Shown piece after piece: positions 43,553 to 56,745 of a DNA stretch of 64,000 nucleotides (positions are counted from its first letter, which is position 1; every line of letters starts with the position of its first letter). Origin of the DNA: Diprion similis (Eukaryota; Arthropoda; Insecta; Hymenoptera; Diprionidae); assembly GCF_021155765.1 (NCBI RefSeq), contig NC_060118.1, positions 4,712,001-4,776,000 on the forward strand, written 5' to 3'. Both the position numbers and the translations under genes were made by a program. The notes beneath the pieces were generated by a model, which worked only from the letters and a program-made list of their open reading frames with translations, made no database searches and was not told the origin of the DNA.

Positions 43553-45815
43553 TAGCAAAAGTTTAAAAAAATGTGTATATATATATATATATCTCCGATT
43601 CTTTTTTCGCTGTGTTTGTTTGTTAGTCCAGTTACTTTTTTTCTTCCTCTCTTCGACTAAACGCCGTTGAACTTTTGTCAAGTTATCTTCCTAACCAGTA
43701 TGAAACTCGATCCAAAATACCCATGATGCTCAAAGTACTTCATGTACTCGAAAATTGACATCGGCTCAGATAATAACAGTGGCGAATTACTAGATTCCTC
43801 TGCGTAACAGTGGCCAGCTTTGCTAACTGGAATAAATAAAAATAAATTTACTTTGAATTGAACAATTCATTGATTTTGGCATTCAATATTAATTTAAATA
43901 TTAACAGGGCTTACCTTGATTTTTTTTTTTGTCGTATTATAACTCTATCATTACTTCATACACAAACATTTTCGTGTGGGTAAGAAAAAAAAACAAACAC
44001 AATATGCAACTATGTAATGTCTGTCTGTGCAGTATATAACCACGAAAATTATATTACCATTTAATCCTTAATAGGGTGAAGCAAGACGGTATTTACGCTT
44101 ATGACAATTGAATTTGGTTGTTGGTTTTATATGGTGCAAATTGCACTGTTTAACCTACGGGATACAGTAGGTAGGTCAATAATTTTAACACTGGGAATAC
44201 AACACTTTCAATGAAAGTAGAATACAATCGTCCGACGCTTCCTAGCGAATTAATTGTTCAGTTTTGGTTGGACGATTTTAACCACAAAGCTAACCGTTCA
44301 GGAGGGCTCGGATTATTATATGTTGCTTGTGAATGTTTGAGTTTTAAATTCACAGCACAGTTAATAACAAATGTTATTTGCGCACGAAGAAATTCTTTTG
44401 ACTAGGAAGTTGTGAGCAGCAGCAACAGCAGCAAGGCGCCCGACAGAAATAAGTTTGCCTTGTTGCCACGTACCCATCCACGTATCTTTATGCAGATGAA
44501 AAATACTTAATATCGAATTATTTGAAAACATTTGCCATCCAATGGTCGATGAATAATCGCTCGTTAGGTTAATGGAATAAATAATCATTCAGGGAGGTGA
44601 AAAATATGACTAAATTGAATTTCTAATAAATTTTTATTCTGGCATCATGCGGAGCTGCGTAATACAGTAGCTGCCCCTAGCGCATTCCATAACGGACTGA
44701 ACTCTATTTATTAAATTTACGCAAACAACTGTAGAATGATTATCACCCAAGCGGTTTAAATAATTATAAAAAGCGCCTCATTAAGTTTTTTCCTTTATAA
44801 ATAACACCGTACACTATTTCTTCTATTTATTCAGCGATGGTTTGGCAAACGCGCGCCGACTACCAGCGCCGAATAAAATTCTGTAGGTGTGGTCGTTAGC
44901 GCGAAACACTTCGAAATTGAAATGTAAATTTGAAAGTATATCTGTAAATTGCATAACAGCTGTAATCACTGATCTCTACCGTAATACATAAGAAAAGCCA
45001 TGAATGATTATTTATTCAGTGTATTCCAACTATGAACTATCAATCGTTCGATTGAATTTTGTGCAGCATTGTGGAAGGAATTTGAGGAATTATACGTATA
45101 GGACTATATGCGTGGTAAGCAGAGACATCTCTAGTCGTCTGGCCTACGTTGGACTGTGCTATGCGCATAGGCTACACAAAGCTCCATATACCTGCTAAGA
45201 TTTCTATTCTAGGTACCTGCTCATCGTTACAACCAAATGAGTAATTTTTTTTTTTTTTAATCGTTTGTAGGCCGTTTGTAGGTGTTTGTAAGTGATTTCC
45301 CCTTATGTCACCATACGACGTTCCTAGTAAATATTCAAATCTACGTTTCGAGCAATATATTTATTACACGACGTTCTTGAAGGTTAATCTTGAAGGATAA
45401 TTATATCGCGTAGACCAAGTCGCATGCGACTCGTGTTTGGTATTCTCCAATACCCCGATGTCGCATACGTCTAGTCACGTGCGATAATTTTCGAACGCGA
45501 TGAGCCAGCAGCGCGGTGTAACACCGTGGCGAGCAATGTTACCATCTGGGAGAATCTTGCAACAGCCAATCATTGCTCAGCTTACAAGAGAAATCCAGAA
45601 AGCATTATAACAATAAGTGTTCTGCGGTTCTTCCCAACAAAACATCGAGGGAAGCTTCCTGTGCGTCATGTGCATCAAAAGTATCGTAAGCATCATAACC
45701 ATCATCAAAGGCACAGTACTAAATCTAATTCTAATAAGTTATTCGTGTGAAAAATTTCAAAAACTGTGAAGAAAAGATGCGGATGTATAACCTAAGAACA
45801 AAAAACCTTACTCAT
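43553..45815. other. lines promoter and gene-free interval
   Basis: Holds the lines 5' region with an (AT)n tract at 43574-43591. The 12-bp palindrome GTCGCATGCGAC lies near 45419. The frames at 44211-44405, 45004-45198 and 45526-45750 show no family features. Nothing else recognised. Confidence 0.45.
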
Positions 45816-46580
45816 GAAAACGCGGGGAGGCAAAACCCTATACCGCTTAAGCGATCAGAGTGAAACTTGGGCAATTAATGCCTTATTTTGGCAAAAAGTG
45901 GAGCGTCTTTTTACTTTTTCAAAATCTGGAAAAAAAATTTACAGATTGGTTACCACCCACAGAAATTGGCCAAATTTTCACAGTTACACTGAATGGATCG
46001 AATTATCTGGTATGATGCCACTCGGCGGTGATGAAACACACATTTTGAGCCCAGTCCCATGAGATTTGATAGTGAAATGACGAAATGGCAGCTAATTTGG
46101 TTATCGATTACGAAGTACACCGAAATCTCAATTTGGCGATATTTGTTACCGACCTTTCATGCCTGCCGGTAATTTTTTACCGACATTACACGCATACATT
46201 ACCGGCATGCGCGTATTGTCGGTAAAAAATGTCACCAAAATGAGATTTCGGTGTTCTTCATAATCGAAAGCCAGATCAGCTGCCGTTTCGTCATTTCACC
46301 ATCAAATCTCATGGGACTGGGCTCAAAATGTGTATTTCATCACCATCGAGTGGCATCATACCGGATAGGTCAATCCATACAGTGTAACTGTGAAAATTTG
46401 GCCAATTTCTGTGAGTGGTAACCAATCTGTAAAAATTTTTTCAAAACTTTGAAAAAGTAAAAAGACACACCACTTTTTGCCAAAATAAGGCATTAACTGC
46501 CCAAGTTTCACTCTGATCGCTTGAGCGGTATAGGAGTTTTGCATCCCCGCGTTTTCGAGGTGTACAACGGGTCTTTATAG
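45816..46580. mobile_element. Foldback element, copy 4, left tip lost
   Basis: Starts inside the left arm at GAAAACGCGGGGAGGC and runs through the central hairpin (about 46195) to ACAACGGGTCTTTATAG at the right end. About 35 bp of the left terminus are missing, and no target duplication is preserved. Both arms give mirror ORFs that are not genes. Confidence 0.88.
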
Positions 46581-48445
46581 TAACCAGTGACATTTATTGT
46601 CTTTGACAATGAGTTATAAGTGATTCGTTCAAAAGTCAGGATGGAAATGATGAGCTTAGAGAATATAGGATACTCGCTAGTTGCAGTTTAGAGATGAACC
46701 TGTTGACTCGGTGCGGGAATCAAGGCAGCTGAATGAAGATAAGGAGAGGGTGCAGGGTATAAATTGACTATAACCCTTATATGCGCACCTGGGTGCCACA
46801 CTTCACATTTTTATTATTAATTTTCTGAAATTCTTCTCTCGATCTGAGCTTCTTGATTCTCGTGACTCAATTTATTTTAAAGCTTTTTCCGCATTTAAAC
46901 ACAAGAAACGTTTTTCACTAGAAAAATTTAGGGGTTAAAAACGTGTAGCGGTGCGGAGTAACCGAGTTCCCACTTGTGGACGAAAAATGATTTAGTCACC
47001 TGGAAATAAATCTTAATGCTGACAAATATCTTATTGAGATAATACAGGTTAATAAAAAAACAAATCAAGCCATAATACACTACTACCATTATTATTAACA
47101 TTTCGAACATGTGCCAACTGCCAAAGATCAAAACTAACTGTGCATTGCCTGTGGAGCGCTCGGAACCTTTACTCCAATTTCCCTTTGTGGCTACTGGACT
47201 GTCCTATAAGACTTGAAGATAGCTGGAATACTTTTTGTTCATGTTTATTTGATAAAGTGAATTGATTTCAGATGGTTCAGTTTGCATCTGCACTCAAAAA
47301 ATGATAAAAACCATAGATGGGTACCCTGGGTGCATATTAATGTAGTAGAAGCTGGGTGCGCACGTAAGGGATACGACAGTGGGAAAGGAATGTGGGGTCT
47401 GGAGGACATAAAAAATTTTGGAAGGTGAAAAAACGCCATTTTTTGAAATTTCAAAAACATTCTCACAAATTCACCGACGAAAGGCCATTATTTTAAGCCA
47501 AATGCAAAAATAGAGACTATTTTTCAAAATCTATTACACCAATATGAAAAAAGTAAAAATTTGTGAACGTGATGTTAATGGTTCCCAGAATCTTTCAAAA
47601 TGACCCAAATTATCGTATTTGATTGACAAACTTTTGAGAATTGATTCTATATTTAAAAAAATTACGTTATTTTACCTTTAAAAATTTATAAAAAAATTAC
47701 GGTTCGCAATAAAAATCGGAAATAATTCAGAAGTCCTATTCAAAATCAGGAGAATCGTATAGCATAATTATGAACAAAATCAAGATTGGTGCAGGAAGAT
47801 CATTTGTCGAGTTCGCATGGAATACCTTGTATACAGGTTATCAAGTACTCTCACAAAGTTGACTCAGTTTTAAAAAAATTTACCGTGTTGACTGAAATTA
47901 GGGAATTGTTTGAATAAAGTTTGCATAACTGATCTCACAGTCATTTTAAATTTCTCAAAATTTGTGCCCACATAATATTTTCTTTCAAACATTCAATAGA
48001 GCAATATGACAGAAACAATTAGATGATTGTTGTTACAATATGTATTTTACACACCTGATCTTTAGCTCAATTTCAATTAAACTTGAATTACACTTTTTTT
48101 TATAGACTATCATGTTTTTACAATCATATCAGGTTGTAACCATCCTGACAAGCATTTTGCTGTAATCATATGTTTGTAAAATACACATCAATGTGTATTC
48201 AAATGTGATGACGAAAGAGCAGTCTTATACTTGAGAATATATTTATTGACATGACAACGAAATTAAAATAACTTGCTTCGATTATCGCAGCGTAGACAGT
48301 TATTATGTCTATGTTGAAAATGCTACTTGAACAAATCTATGACTGTAAACAAAACTGTATCAAGTGGCATTTCCAATTTTGTAAACATTTCTTGATTGAT
48401 AACTTTACTGCAGATGTACAACTATTAGAAATTCATCTATAACAC
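46581..48445. repeat. Segmental duplication, 3' flank of copy B
   Basis: From about 46930 onward the reverse complement aligns with 10320-11260 beside copy A, for example TGCGCACGTAAGGGATACGA (47358) and AATGATCTTCCTGCACC read in reverse near 47800. Frames at 46928-47131 and 47245-47466 mirror non-coding frames near copy A. 46581-46927 contains nothing recognisable. Confidence 0.7.
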
Positions 48446-50121
48446 TCATTCCTTCACATCACACAGTCTGCATTGACTCACTATATCAATAAGCCATGAA
48501 CTATCCATATGGCCATATTGTCTGACAAATCTATAGTTACAACAAATAGCGTGCTGTAGATAAGCCGGGTCATGCAGTGCTGTCCGCACGACTTGTAGCC
48601 GTTCCATCGGGGATATTGGTTCCTCATCGTCAGAATGATCTTCTTGTGAACTTTTCCAATTTCGCAAGAAATGGTATAGCATCAGTATTTCGACAATCTT
48701 CGATGATTTATCTGGAAACAATTGTGTCCACAATAAGTAACAATAAGATTGTGAATATTTTATAACCGATTTCGAAAGATTAGAAATGATATCAAATAGT
48801 AAATATCGAACATTACCGATGTAATCATACCTTAGAACAAAAATGACAAATTATTACACACTGTGTTAGAAAGAAATTTCAGTAACACCTTGGTGACAAT
48901 ATTTCATTTGAATTTATAGATATATTGACACAACTTCGAATGCTCAGCAAAACCATGAAATGCCTCAATATGTAGCCTATCTTGCTGTTGATTATGGCAC
49001 GTGCCATTTGAACTTGGACTGTAGGGCAAGGGGTCTACAACTTGAAGGTAATACATAACGTGAAATTCATTATGGAATAAATAATTAAATAAAGTGATTT
49101 CTCCAAAGTTGTCATTAGCTGGATTTTAATAACTAATATAACTGAATGAACTCGTACAATTTTTATAACTTTTGAAATATTATTTCAAATAAATTTGCCT
49201 ATAAAATTCAGTTGCACTTGAGTGCTAAATATGGATCAAATTCATCAAAATGTTGACTATCGAAGCTTGAAAAATTTGGCTTTTTTTTAATCAGAGAATG
49301 GCGATAAAAGCTTTTTGAAATCTGTATTAAGTTACTCCATATTCATAAAGAAATAATGTGACCAGGACGAGCTGTAAATCCTCACCATTTCGGATATTAA
49401 TGCTGATAGGACAATAGAATAGGAATTCTTTACTATCCAGGCCAATCTCTGCTTTTTGTTCGTCACTCATTCGAGATACATTGTCTTTTAGAATCTTTAT
49501 AGCGTCCGGGGTAACAAGGCCTTCCAAACTCTCGTAATCTTCTCTAGACAAAGCGTTTGATACAACTAGTACAGCCTGGAACAATGGATAATCTGCACGA
49601 GGGAGTACTGCGTAGAATAAACAATGGAGATGAATGAAAATGAAGGTCATCAAAGTGGGAAAATTTAATAAATAAATGTAAGCCGGTAGTTTTGTTTTTC
49701 TACTTCGTTATTCACTGAATACTGTGAGAGTAATCGCAAGGAAAATAAACTAAAATAAATGAATACACACTTGTTTTGAACCTGTCATGAATTCATCCAA
49801 GTCAAATTCTCGGTCGATTCTAGGAATACCGAATTTAACGGCTAGAAAGGATTTAAGCAGTTGAAAGATTGCCGGGTTAGATGTTGTAGGAAAGTCCATA
49901 AGCGGAATATCGGGCTTTTTAATATTTTCATTTTGTTGAGTGCTGAAATAACGATGCGTTGACGGTGTTCGATAAGATAAAACTGAATTCACTGCGAATT
50001 TTCTGCTATACTTTGCAAGGTCGGTATTATTATTGTTCTTTTTGATAAATGCGGTGACATTGAGCCGGCGATAATTTGTGTGCATAATACATCTACTACT
50101 ACAATACAATGCCGATGACAT
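48446..50121 (-). CDS. MAIP1: MAIP1-like mitochondrial protein, copy B (probable parental gene)
   Basis: Exons 49771-50121, 49386-49575 and 48446-48711 give 268 residues. Splice phases are as in copies A and C, and the middle exon is 190 nt in all three. A Ser/Arg/Asn-rich presequence precedes IPLMDFPTTSNPAIFQLLKS and FLAVKFGIPRIDREFDLDEF, then GSKQAVLVVSNAL. This fits MAIP1 better than the other copies because it keeps the hydrophobic helix before the REFD motif and the SKQA junction. The C-terminal domain has an acidic insert (SQEDHSDDEEPIS) and ends WLIDIVSQCRLCDVKE. In mammals MAIP1 interacts with AFG3L2 and promotes EMRE maturation for the calcium uniporter; the same role here is inferred. 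Confidence 0.7.
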
Positions 50122-50378
50122 CCTTGGGTGTTATAGATTCTGTATATTTTTTAATGAGAAACCAATTCTATAAAGCACAAAAAACTTAACCTCCCGAAAT
50201 CAGTTGTGCATGCATGTATGTACATACGTGTGTGCGAATGTATGCATATACATGTATGTTTGTGCGCATGCGTAGATGCCTGGCACCATGGTGTAAAAAA
50301 ACAAAGTGTGTTCTTGCACATATCTGTCGCTTCGGCAATTGAGAATGTGCCCGCACATGACGTCATGCGTATTCAACT

Positions 50379-51622
50379 CTTAGAGCATATACAGTATGGA
50401 GGAAGCCTTGTATACCCTTTCGTGTAAGTGGAAAACGGCACAGAGAGGGGAATATTAAGGTGCCGCTGACCTGACTTGAAAATATCAAATCGTGACGTCA
50501 TAAATACGTGCAGCGCCTCTGAACGTTGAACGGTGAACTAAGGCCGCTGATTTCATTGGCTTGTTCTGTTAGATCCAACCAATGATGTCAGTTACAGATC
50601 GGAACATACTTCTTGTGGACCATAAACGGGCTGCTGTCACATGAAAAACGCATATACGAATCGAGCCATGTTTACAAAAAAATAACTGATAGTATAAGTT
50701 TTCCCGGATAACGTGTGTGCTTTTGTACGTGTGAATCTCCCTGGCGAGGGTGAAAGAAATTGTGGAACAGTGCAATCAGTGAATATTCAACATGCGGTAG
50801 CTCCGATCGGCCATGTTTGTTGTCGCGTGATTTTATTCACTTCATCATTCTTTATTATAAACATTATCGGCGATTTGCCTGAGCAGTGACTGAGATTCAC
50901 ACGTACACTATTATTCAAGCTACGATTTGAAATATTTCCAAATAAGATTCATACTCTCGTTATCGCAGGATTCGTATAGGCTTTTTCACCCAATTTCCCC
51001 GCTTCTGACGTCACGAAATATATATATGCCTTAAAGGCCTTAAAGGCCCCGCTGACCTGGCATGTCATATATATATGTCACTTCAGCGGCACCTCAAGAC
51101 GAGTACCTTTCTCTGTCTCGCACGCTCGCGATTGGTTGACTGACGTCAGCGCCCCGAACACTCACGCTCGTTGCACAGGGCCCTGGGTTTGTTGAACATA
51201 CCTTGGAAGCTTATAAACACTGCCTGTAGCAGACTTCAATACTTGATGAATGAAATCATGACAGGGAAATGTTTCTACGTGCGAACTTGAGCAAGATGTT
51301 ATAGAAGGTTTTATTAGTTTTCATCGGTAAGTTTCACGTTACTCATTTTTTAGGTTATGATAGGGTTTGTATCAACAATTTTGTGTCACTCAATCATATA
51401 TTTCTCAACAGTTTACCGACTTGTTTCAATCGCCTGACCCCTTAGTGCATTTGCATGTGTAGGACATGTTCTTCGTATTACAATATCGCTGCAGTGCTTG
51501 GGGCACTCAATTACGATAGGTACGCTCTTGCTGTAGAAAGAGAGAAATAATCATCTTACTATGTTCCTCTCTTTCGCCGGTTTTCCGTCGCCACGCTTCC
51601 TCCATACTGTATATGCTCTAAG
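50379..51622. mobile_element. Non-autonomous transposon with 28-bp inverted repeats and 8-bp target duplication
   Basis: Perfect 28-bp terminal inverted repeats beginning CTTAGAGCATATACAGTATG (50379-50406 and 51595-51622 inverted), flanked by identical ATTCAACT at 50371-50378 and 51623-51630. Eight-bp duplications are made by hAT and P superfamilies. Length is 1,244 bp with no transposase. Related ends sit at the equivalent position beside copy A (about 8057) and copy C (59579), so the insertion appears older than the gene duplication. Confidence 0.88.
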
Positions 51623-51630
51623 ATTCAACT

Positions 51631-52065
51631 ACACTGTGTGACGTCACGTACGGGCTAATAGGGTTTTCCACTGGGGAACTCGGTGCACATTTTTACACGC
51701 GGGTAAGTGAGACAGAAGCACACACTCAGTTTATCTGTGTCTCAGTTGCTCTAATGTGAAAAACTGGAGTCAGTGCGCACTCGGTGCGCCAGTGGAAAAC
51801 GCTATAACACGTGACAGCTACTGCGCGTCTCTGTTCAGAGCACACCTGAATTCCTTGCACCATACCGGTACGGCCCCAATTACCACATAGAGATATAAGA
51901 ATAGAGTATGTATGTATGTAGCAGCCATAGGAGCGCACGTAAGTGAAAATCAGCAGGCGATAGAAAGAGACAGCACTAGTGAGTTTGGTTGTCTTTGTCT
52001 AATCACGCATGCGCTGGTATGCCCAAAGTTGTTGACACAAACATAACCTGCTTCGTATTGCCTGC
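51631..52065. other. Gene-free interval
   Basis: Contains no recognised gene. A CACTGGGGAACTCGGTGCAC-type segment near 51670 is followed by a partial inverted match at 51770-51800 (GTGCGCCAGTGGAAAAC), a small hairpin-like relic. Confidence 0.35.
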
Positions 52066-52541
52066 AGCTGATCTATCGATTAAGAAGAACACCGAAATCT
52101 CATTTTGGTGACATTTGTCGGTAATTTTCTTACCGACATTACACACATATATTACCAGCATGCGCGTAATATCGGTAACAAATGTCGCCAAAATGAGATT
52201 TCGGTGTACTTCGTAAGCGAAAACCAGATCAGCTGCCATTTCGTCATTTCACCATCAAATCTCATGGGATTGGGCTCAAAATGTGTGTTTCATCACCACC
52301 GAGTGGCATCATACCGGATAATTCGATCCATTCAGTATAACTGCAAAAATTTGGCCAATTTCTGTGGGTGGTAACCAATCTGTAAAATTTTTTTCAAAAA
52401 TAATGAAAAAGTAAAAAGACGCTCCACTTTTTGCCAAAATAAGGCATTAACTGCCCAAGTTTCACTCTGATCGCTTGAGCGGTATAGGAGTTTTGCATCC
52501 CCGCGTTTTCGAGGTGTACAACGGGTCTTTATATGCACCTA
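52066..52541. mobile_element. Foldback element, copy 5, left arm mostly lost
   Basis: Keeps a remnant of the left arm, the centre (ACACATATATTACCAGCATG) and the complete right arm ending CAACGGGTCTTTATATGCACC. The right flank is TAAA, one base from the TTAA target. It complements copy 1, which retains the opposite arm. Confidence 0.85.
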
Positions 52542-53269
52542 AAGTGTGGACTACGCGATCCCAACATAAAGGCCTTCGAAAAGTGTCCGCTAGAGTTAGA
52601 CAAAGAGGGAACGAGGTGGAGTTCAATTGCTCTCTCAAAGAATTTGATTGGCTGTGTAGATTGCTTCGTAGGGCGCGTCAGGGACGTACTAGATACATCC
52701 CCCCGATGCCCCAGTATTAGAAGAATGACGAATGGCCAAGAAAAAATCTAGGTGCTTCATTGAAAATTCTCGAACATTTTTGAGGAAGAAAAAAAAAATA
52801 TACCAATATTTAAAAATTTTAATTTATGTACATTTTTATTTTATCCTAACTAATTCTCAATGTTTACTAGGAACATTGTGTCGCACTACAAGTTTGAAGT
52901 TTTTAAATTTTGAAACTTACAATAATTACTCTGTCATAAAAAAAAAAAACTCGCAATTTCTGTTGCGGGTTACAAAAGTATTAATTGAGGATCCTGCCTC
53001 TATCAATATCGTCACCCGATTGCACGTATGTTACAATGACATTGATACATTTTTTTACTAGTGTTACGCTTGCTTATGGTTGAAATTACTTATTTGGGTC
53101 CCTATAAGTTTGCTAATTTAATTAGCGTTCATTTTATTCAAAATTTTTTGCCCAGTGCGTTTGGGGCCCCATAAATCATATTGCTACGCTCTTGAATAGA
53201 AAGAGACGGAGATTAACCTCCACAGGTCGCTATCTCTTTCTACCAGCCGGTCATATTCTACCGGCCTAA
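52542..53269. other. Gene-free interval
   Basis: Frames at 52475-52751 and 52732-53061 are short, overlap repeats or are Lys/Phe-rich low complexity. Nothing recognised. Confidence 0.4.
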
Positions 53270-54545
53270 GCGTGGTCCATACCATACGTCGATGGTGGAG
53301 GTAATGATGTGCTAATTTAATGATTTCTAGAAACTCAAGCAAATCCATTTGTGATGAAAAAGCTGAAGTATTTACATGCAAATGCAATGATAATCTGTTG
53401 GTAGTAAATTCTATGTGTAAGTATCAACAAAGTTTTGAATAAAAAATAATACCTGTAGGTATTTATGTGACAAGAGTTGACCAAACTCATTACTGAGAGA
53501 ATACCAGTTAGAGAATTGTTCGATCGAGTTCGATTATGTAAGTAAAGTGTTAAGTGTATAGTGTTTTCATTGTATATTATGTTTCAAACTCTGCAAAATT
53601 TAAAGTCACATTCTTCCCAATTTGTTGCAGCTGTTCGTCGGTTTAACTGTAGAAGTGCACTGCGCCTTGTCAAAACGATATTGTTCAACAGATCCGACAA
53701 TACGACTTCGTGGAATGCAAACATTTGCATCACGATGGTCCGAAATCAATGGTTGTGAAGCAAAGCACACAAGCTTTTCAGTTCTACACTATGTCATATT
53801 ATTTTTTTAAATTTAACAAGCAAGAAAATCAAGATTTCTATCTTTGCAAATAACTGAAGGATAGCTCTGCAGATTTTGCTCGAAACCTAATCAGTTTCAA
53901 ATAAAATGAAGCCAAACTGGGGAATCAAATTTTATCACAATCGTTTATGAATTTTGCGTTATAGTTGGAAAACGAAATTAATTCATGTTAATGGCTTAAT
54001 GAAAATCTGTATACACATCCAGATATCCATTAAAAAAATAGTTAAACGTGATTCAATTATCTTTATACCGCAAAACATCGAAATCTAACTCTGAATTGAA
54101 ATTTAATTGCAACTTTCATACGTGGTTGATTGACGCTACGTAAACATGTCAACTGTAGATAAATTTTGATAACAGATGTGTCGTCCCAAATACACTCGGT
54201 TATATTTACAAAGTTATTTCATAGCATCAAGTAGATATAAATGAGATTTCTCCACAAAGGCTTTGACATTTTTTATGCATTGATTAAAGATACATAAAGA
54301 TACATACATAAAGATACACTCTAAGCTATGCTACTAATACTGCGTTCATGTTCAACCATCAGTTTGGGAAAAATTTAGTGTAAACAGAAATTAGGGAATC
54401 GTTCAAGTTAAGTACGCATAACTGAGTGCAAAGTAATTTTAAATTCCTCCAAGTTTGTGCCCATGTGATTTTTTCTTATATAGTTTCAAACATTCAATAG
54501 AGCAACGCGATAAAAAGAATGAGAAAACCGTTGTTACAATACCAT
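53270..54545. repeat. Segmental duplication, 3' flank of copy C
   Basis: The reverse complement aligns with 11680-12790 and 10320-10510 of the A block, for example CCACAAAGGCTTTGACATTTTT at 54250 against 11745. It includes the exon-like segment at 53560-53760 matching 12294-12540. It lacks the 1.16 kb that A and B share. Confidence 0.8.
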
Positions 54546-56686
54546 TCATTCCTTCACTTCACATAGTCTGAAGTGATTCACTACATCAATAAGCCATGAA
54601 CTATCCATATGGCCGTATTGTCTGACAAATCTGTAGTTACAACAAATAGTGTTCCATAGATAAAACGGGTTATCCAGTGCTGCAAGCAGGGTATGTATAG
54701 GAGCTCCTTGGAAACCTCTCCAATTTTGAAGAAAATGGTATAACATCAGTACTTCGACAATCTTTGGAGATTCATCTGGAAACAATTGTGTCCGCAATAA
54801 GTAACAACAAGATTGTGAATACTTTATAACAGATTGCGAAAGATGAGAAAGGATACCAAATAATAAATATCTAAACATTATCTATAAAATCATACTTTAA
54901 AACAAAAGTGACAAGTTATTACACACTGTGTTAGAAAGAAATTTCAGTACCACGTTGGTGATAGATATATTGGGTGTATAATCCAGTTGAGAAACTCAAC
55001 ATGAATAAAAATGGTGTGATAGCAGCTTACAAAATGTAACTGAAGTAAATAGTTGAATTTGAATGAAAAATAGTCCATTATTATAGCATAACATGGAAAA
55101 AGAGTGGTTTTATTTGCCAACTTATGGGGAATCGTGCTAACCATCGAAACCTCTGAACACCAATAAATAGATTTTGCTGTAATTCTGAAAGTAACTGCAA
55201 ATTTGCTACGGTAACAATTAAAGTATCGAAGATTTTATCATGAGCTAGAACTTCTTTTGTGATGGATATTATTTAACCTTTTTGTCTACAGTATTGTGTA
55301 AGAGCTATGATACATTGATCAGACCAAATATGAGAATCATGGGTGAGAGCATGGTATCTCAGTTATGTATTTACACGTCATGAGAGGTGTACAATTGGCG
55401 CAACTTCGAACGCTCAGCAAAACCATGAAATACCTCGACGTGTAAGCGATCTCGCTGTTGATTATAGCATGTACTATTGGAACTTGAACTGTAGGGCCAA
55501 GGGGTCTACAACTTGAAGATAATACGTGACGTGAAATTCATTATGGACTACCAAAATATATGGTAGCATCTATCTTTTGGTATTGAGGATTGAAACCCTG
55601 TTAGCGTATTTCCCCAACTCATGAAAGTCAGTTTGGTGGATTTGATGGAAAATTTATGAACCTTCAAAATGATAGATCAAAAGCATCTAAAAAATAATCG
55701 AATCAAGTGATTTTTTCAAAGTTGTCATCAGCTGGACTTTCATAACTAATTTAACTGAATAAACTTGTACAATTTTTGCACTTGAGTGCTGAATATGGAT
55801 AGTTTAACAAAATATAAATTATCGAAGCCAGAAAAATATTGCTTTCTTCCGTTCAGAGAATGGCGATAAAAACTTTTTGAAATCTGCTTCAAGTTACTTC
55901 GAATTCACAAAGAAATAATGTAACCAGGATGAGCTATTAATCCTTACCATCCCGGATATTGATGCTGATAGGACAATAGAATACTAAATTTTCTTTATCC
56001 ATGGCAATCTCTGCTTTTTGCTTCTTGCTCATCCGGGATACATTGCCTTTTAGAACCTCTATAGCATCCGGGGTAACGATGCCTTCTAAACCCTCATAAT
56101 CTTCAAAAGACAAAGCGTCTGATACAGTGAGTACAGCCTGGAACAATGAATAATCTGCATGAGACAGTAGTGCTTAGAATAAACTGTGGAGGTGAATGAA
56201 AATCAAAGTTACCAAAAAGGGAAAATTTCATATATAAATGTAAGCTGGTAATTTTGTTTTTCTACTTCATTATTCACAGAATACTGTGAGAGTAATTGCA
56301 AGGAAATTAAACTGAAATAAATGAATACACACTTCGACTGAACCTCTGCCGAATTCCTCAAAGTCAAAGTCTTGGTAGATTCTAGGAAAATGGTGCTGTA
56401 ACGTTGTATCGTATTTAAACACTTCACAGTATCCCGCATCATATTTTCTAGGATAGTCCATAAGCGGAATATAGGACCTCCCAAAACTTTCATTCTGTTG
56501 AGTGCTGAAATAACGATGCATTGACAGTGTTCGACAAGATAAACTTCGATTCACTGCGAATTTTCTGCTACTATTTGCAAGGCTGGTATTATTATTGCTC
56601 TTTTTGATAAATGCGGTGACGACATTCAGCCTGCGATTAGTTGTGATTATAATGTATCTACTATTAGAATACAATGCCGATGACAT
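54546..56686 (-). CDS. MAIP1: MAIP1-like mitochondrial protein, copy C
   Basis: Exons 56333-56686, 55948-56137 and 54546-54775 give 257 residues with no break. The presequence is close to that of copy A. The following region, IPLMDYPRKYDAGYCEVFKY, shares with A the divergence from copy B. The second exon reads SFEDYEGLEGIVTPDAIEVL. The last exon is shorter than in A and B because the variable acidic loop is replaced by RGFQGAPIHTLL. The end, WLIDVVNHFRLCEVKE, is conserved. Exon 2 uses a GTAAGG donor instead of the GTGAGG of A and B. Open frame and conserved sites suggest it may still be expressed. Confidence 0.65.
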
Positions 56687-56716
56687 CGTTGGGTGTTGTA
56701 AATTCTGTATCCCAGG

Positions 56717-56745
56717 CTTAAAGCATATACAGTATATGCTCTAAT
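56717..56745. mobile_element. 29-bp micro-insertion made of two joined transposon ends
   Basis: CTTAAAGCATATACAG followed by TATATGCTCTAAT, essentially the two inverted ends of the 50379-51622 family with no interior. It is flanked by perfect 8-bp duplications ATCCCAGG (56709-56716 and 56746-56753). The A paralog has a single uninterrupted copy of this site (CCTGGGAT near 8825). Confidence 0.85.

Noticed and set aside
43553-43681. N-terminal extension of lines
   Set aside because: Encodes an (AT)n-derived YIYIY run and basic low complexity upstream of a good Met; more likely 5' UTR.
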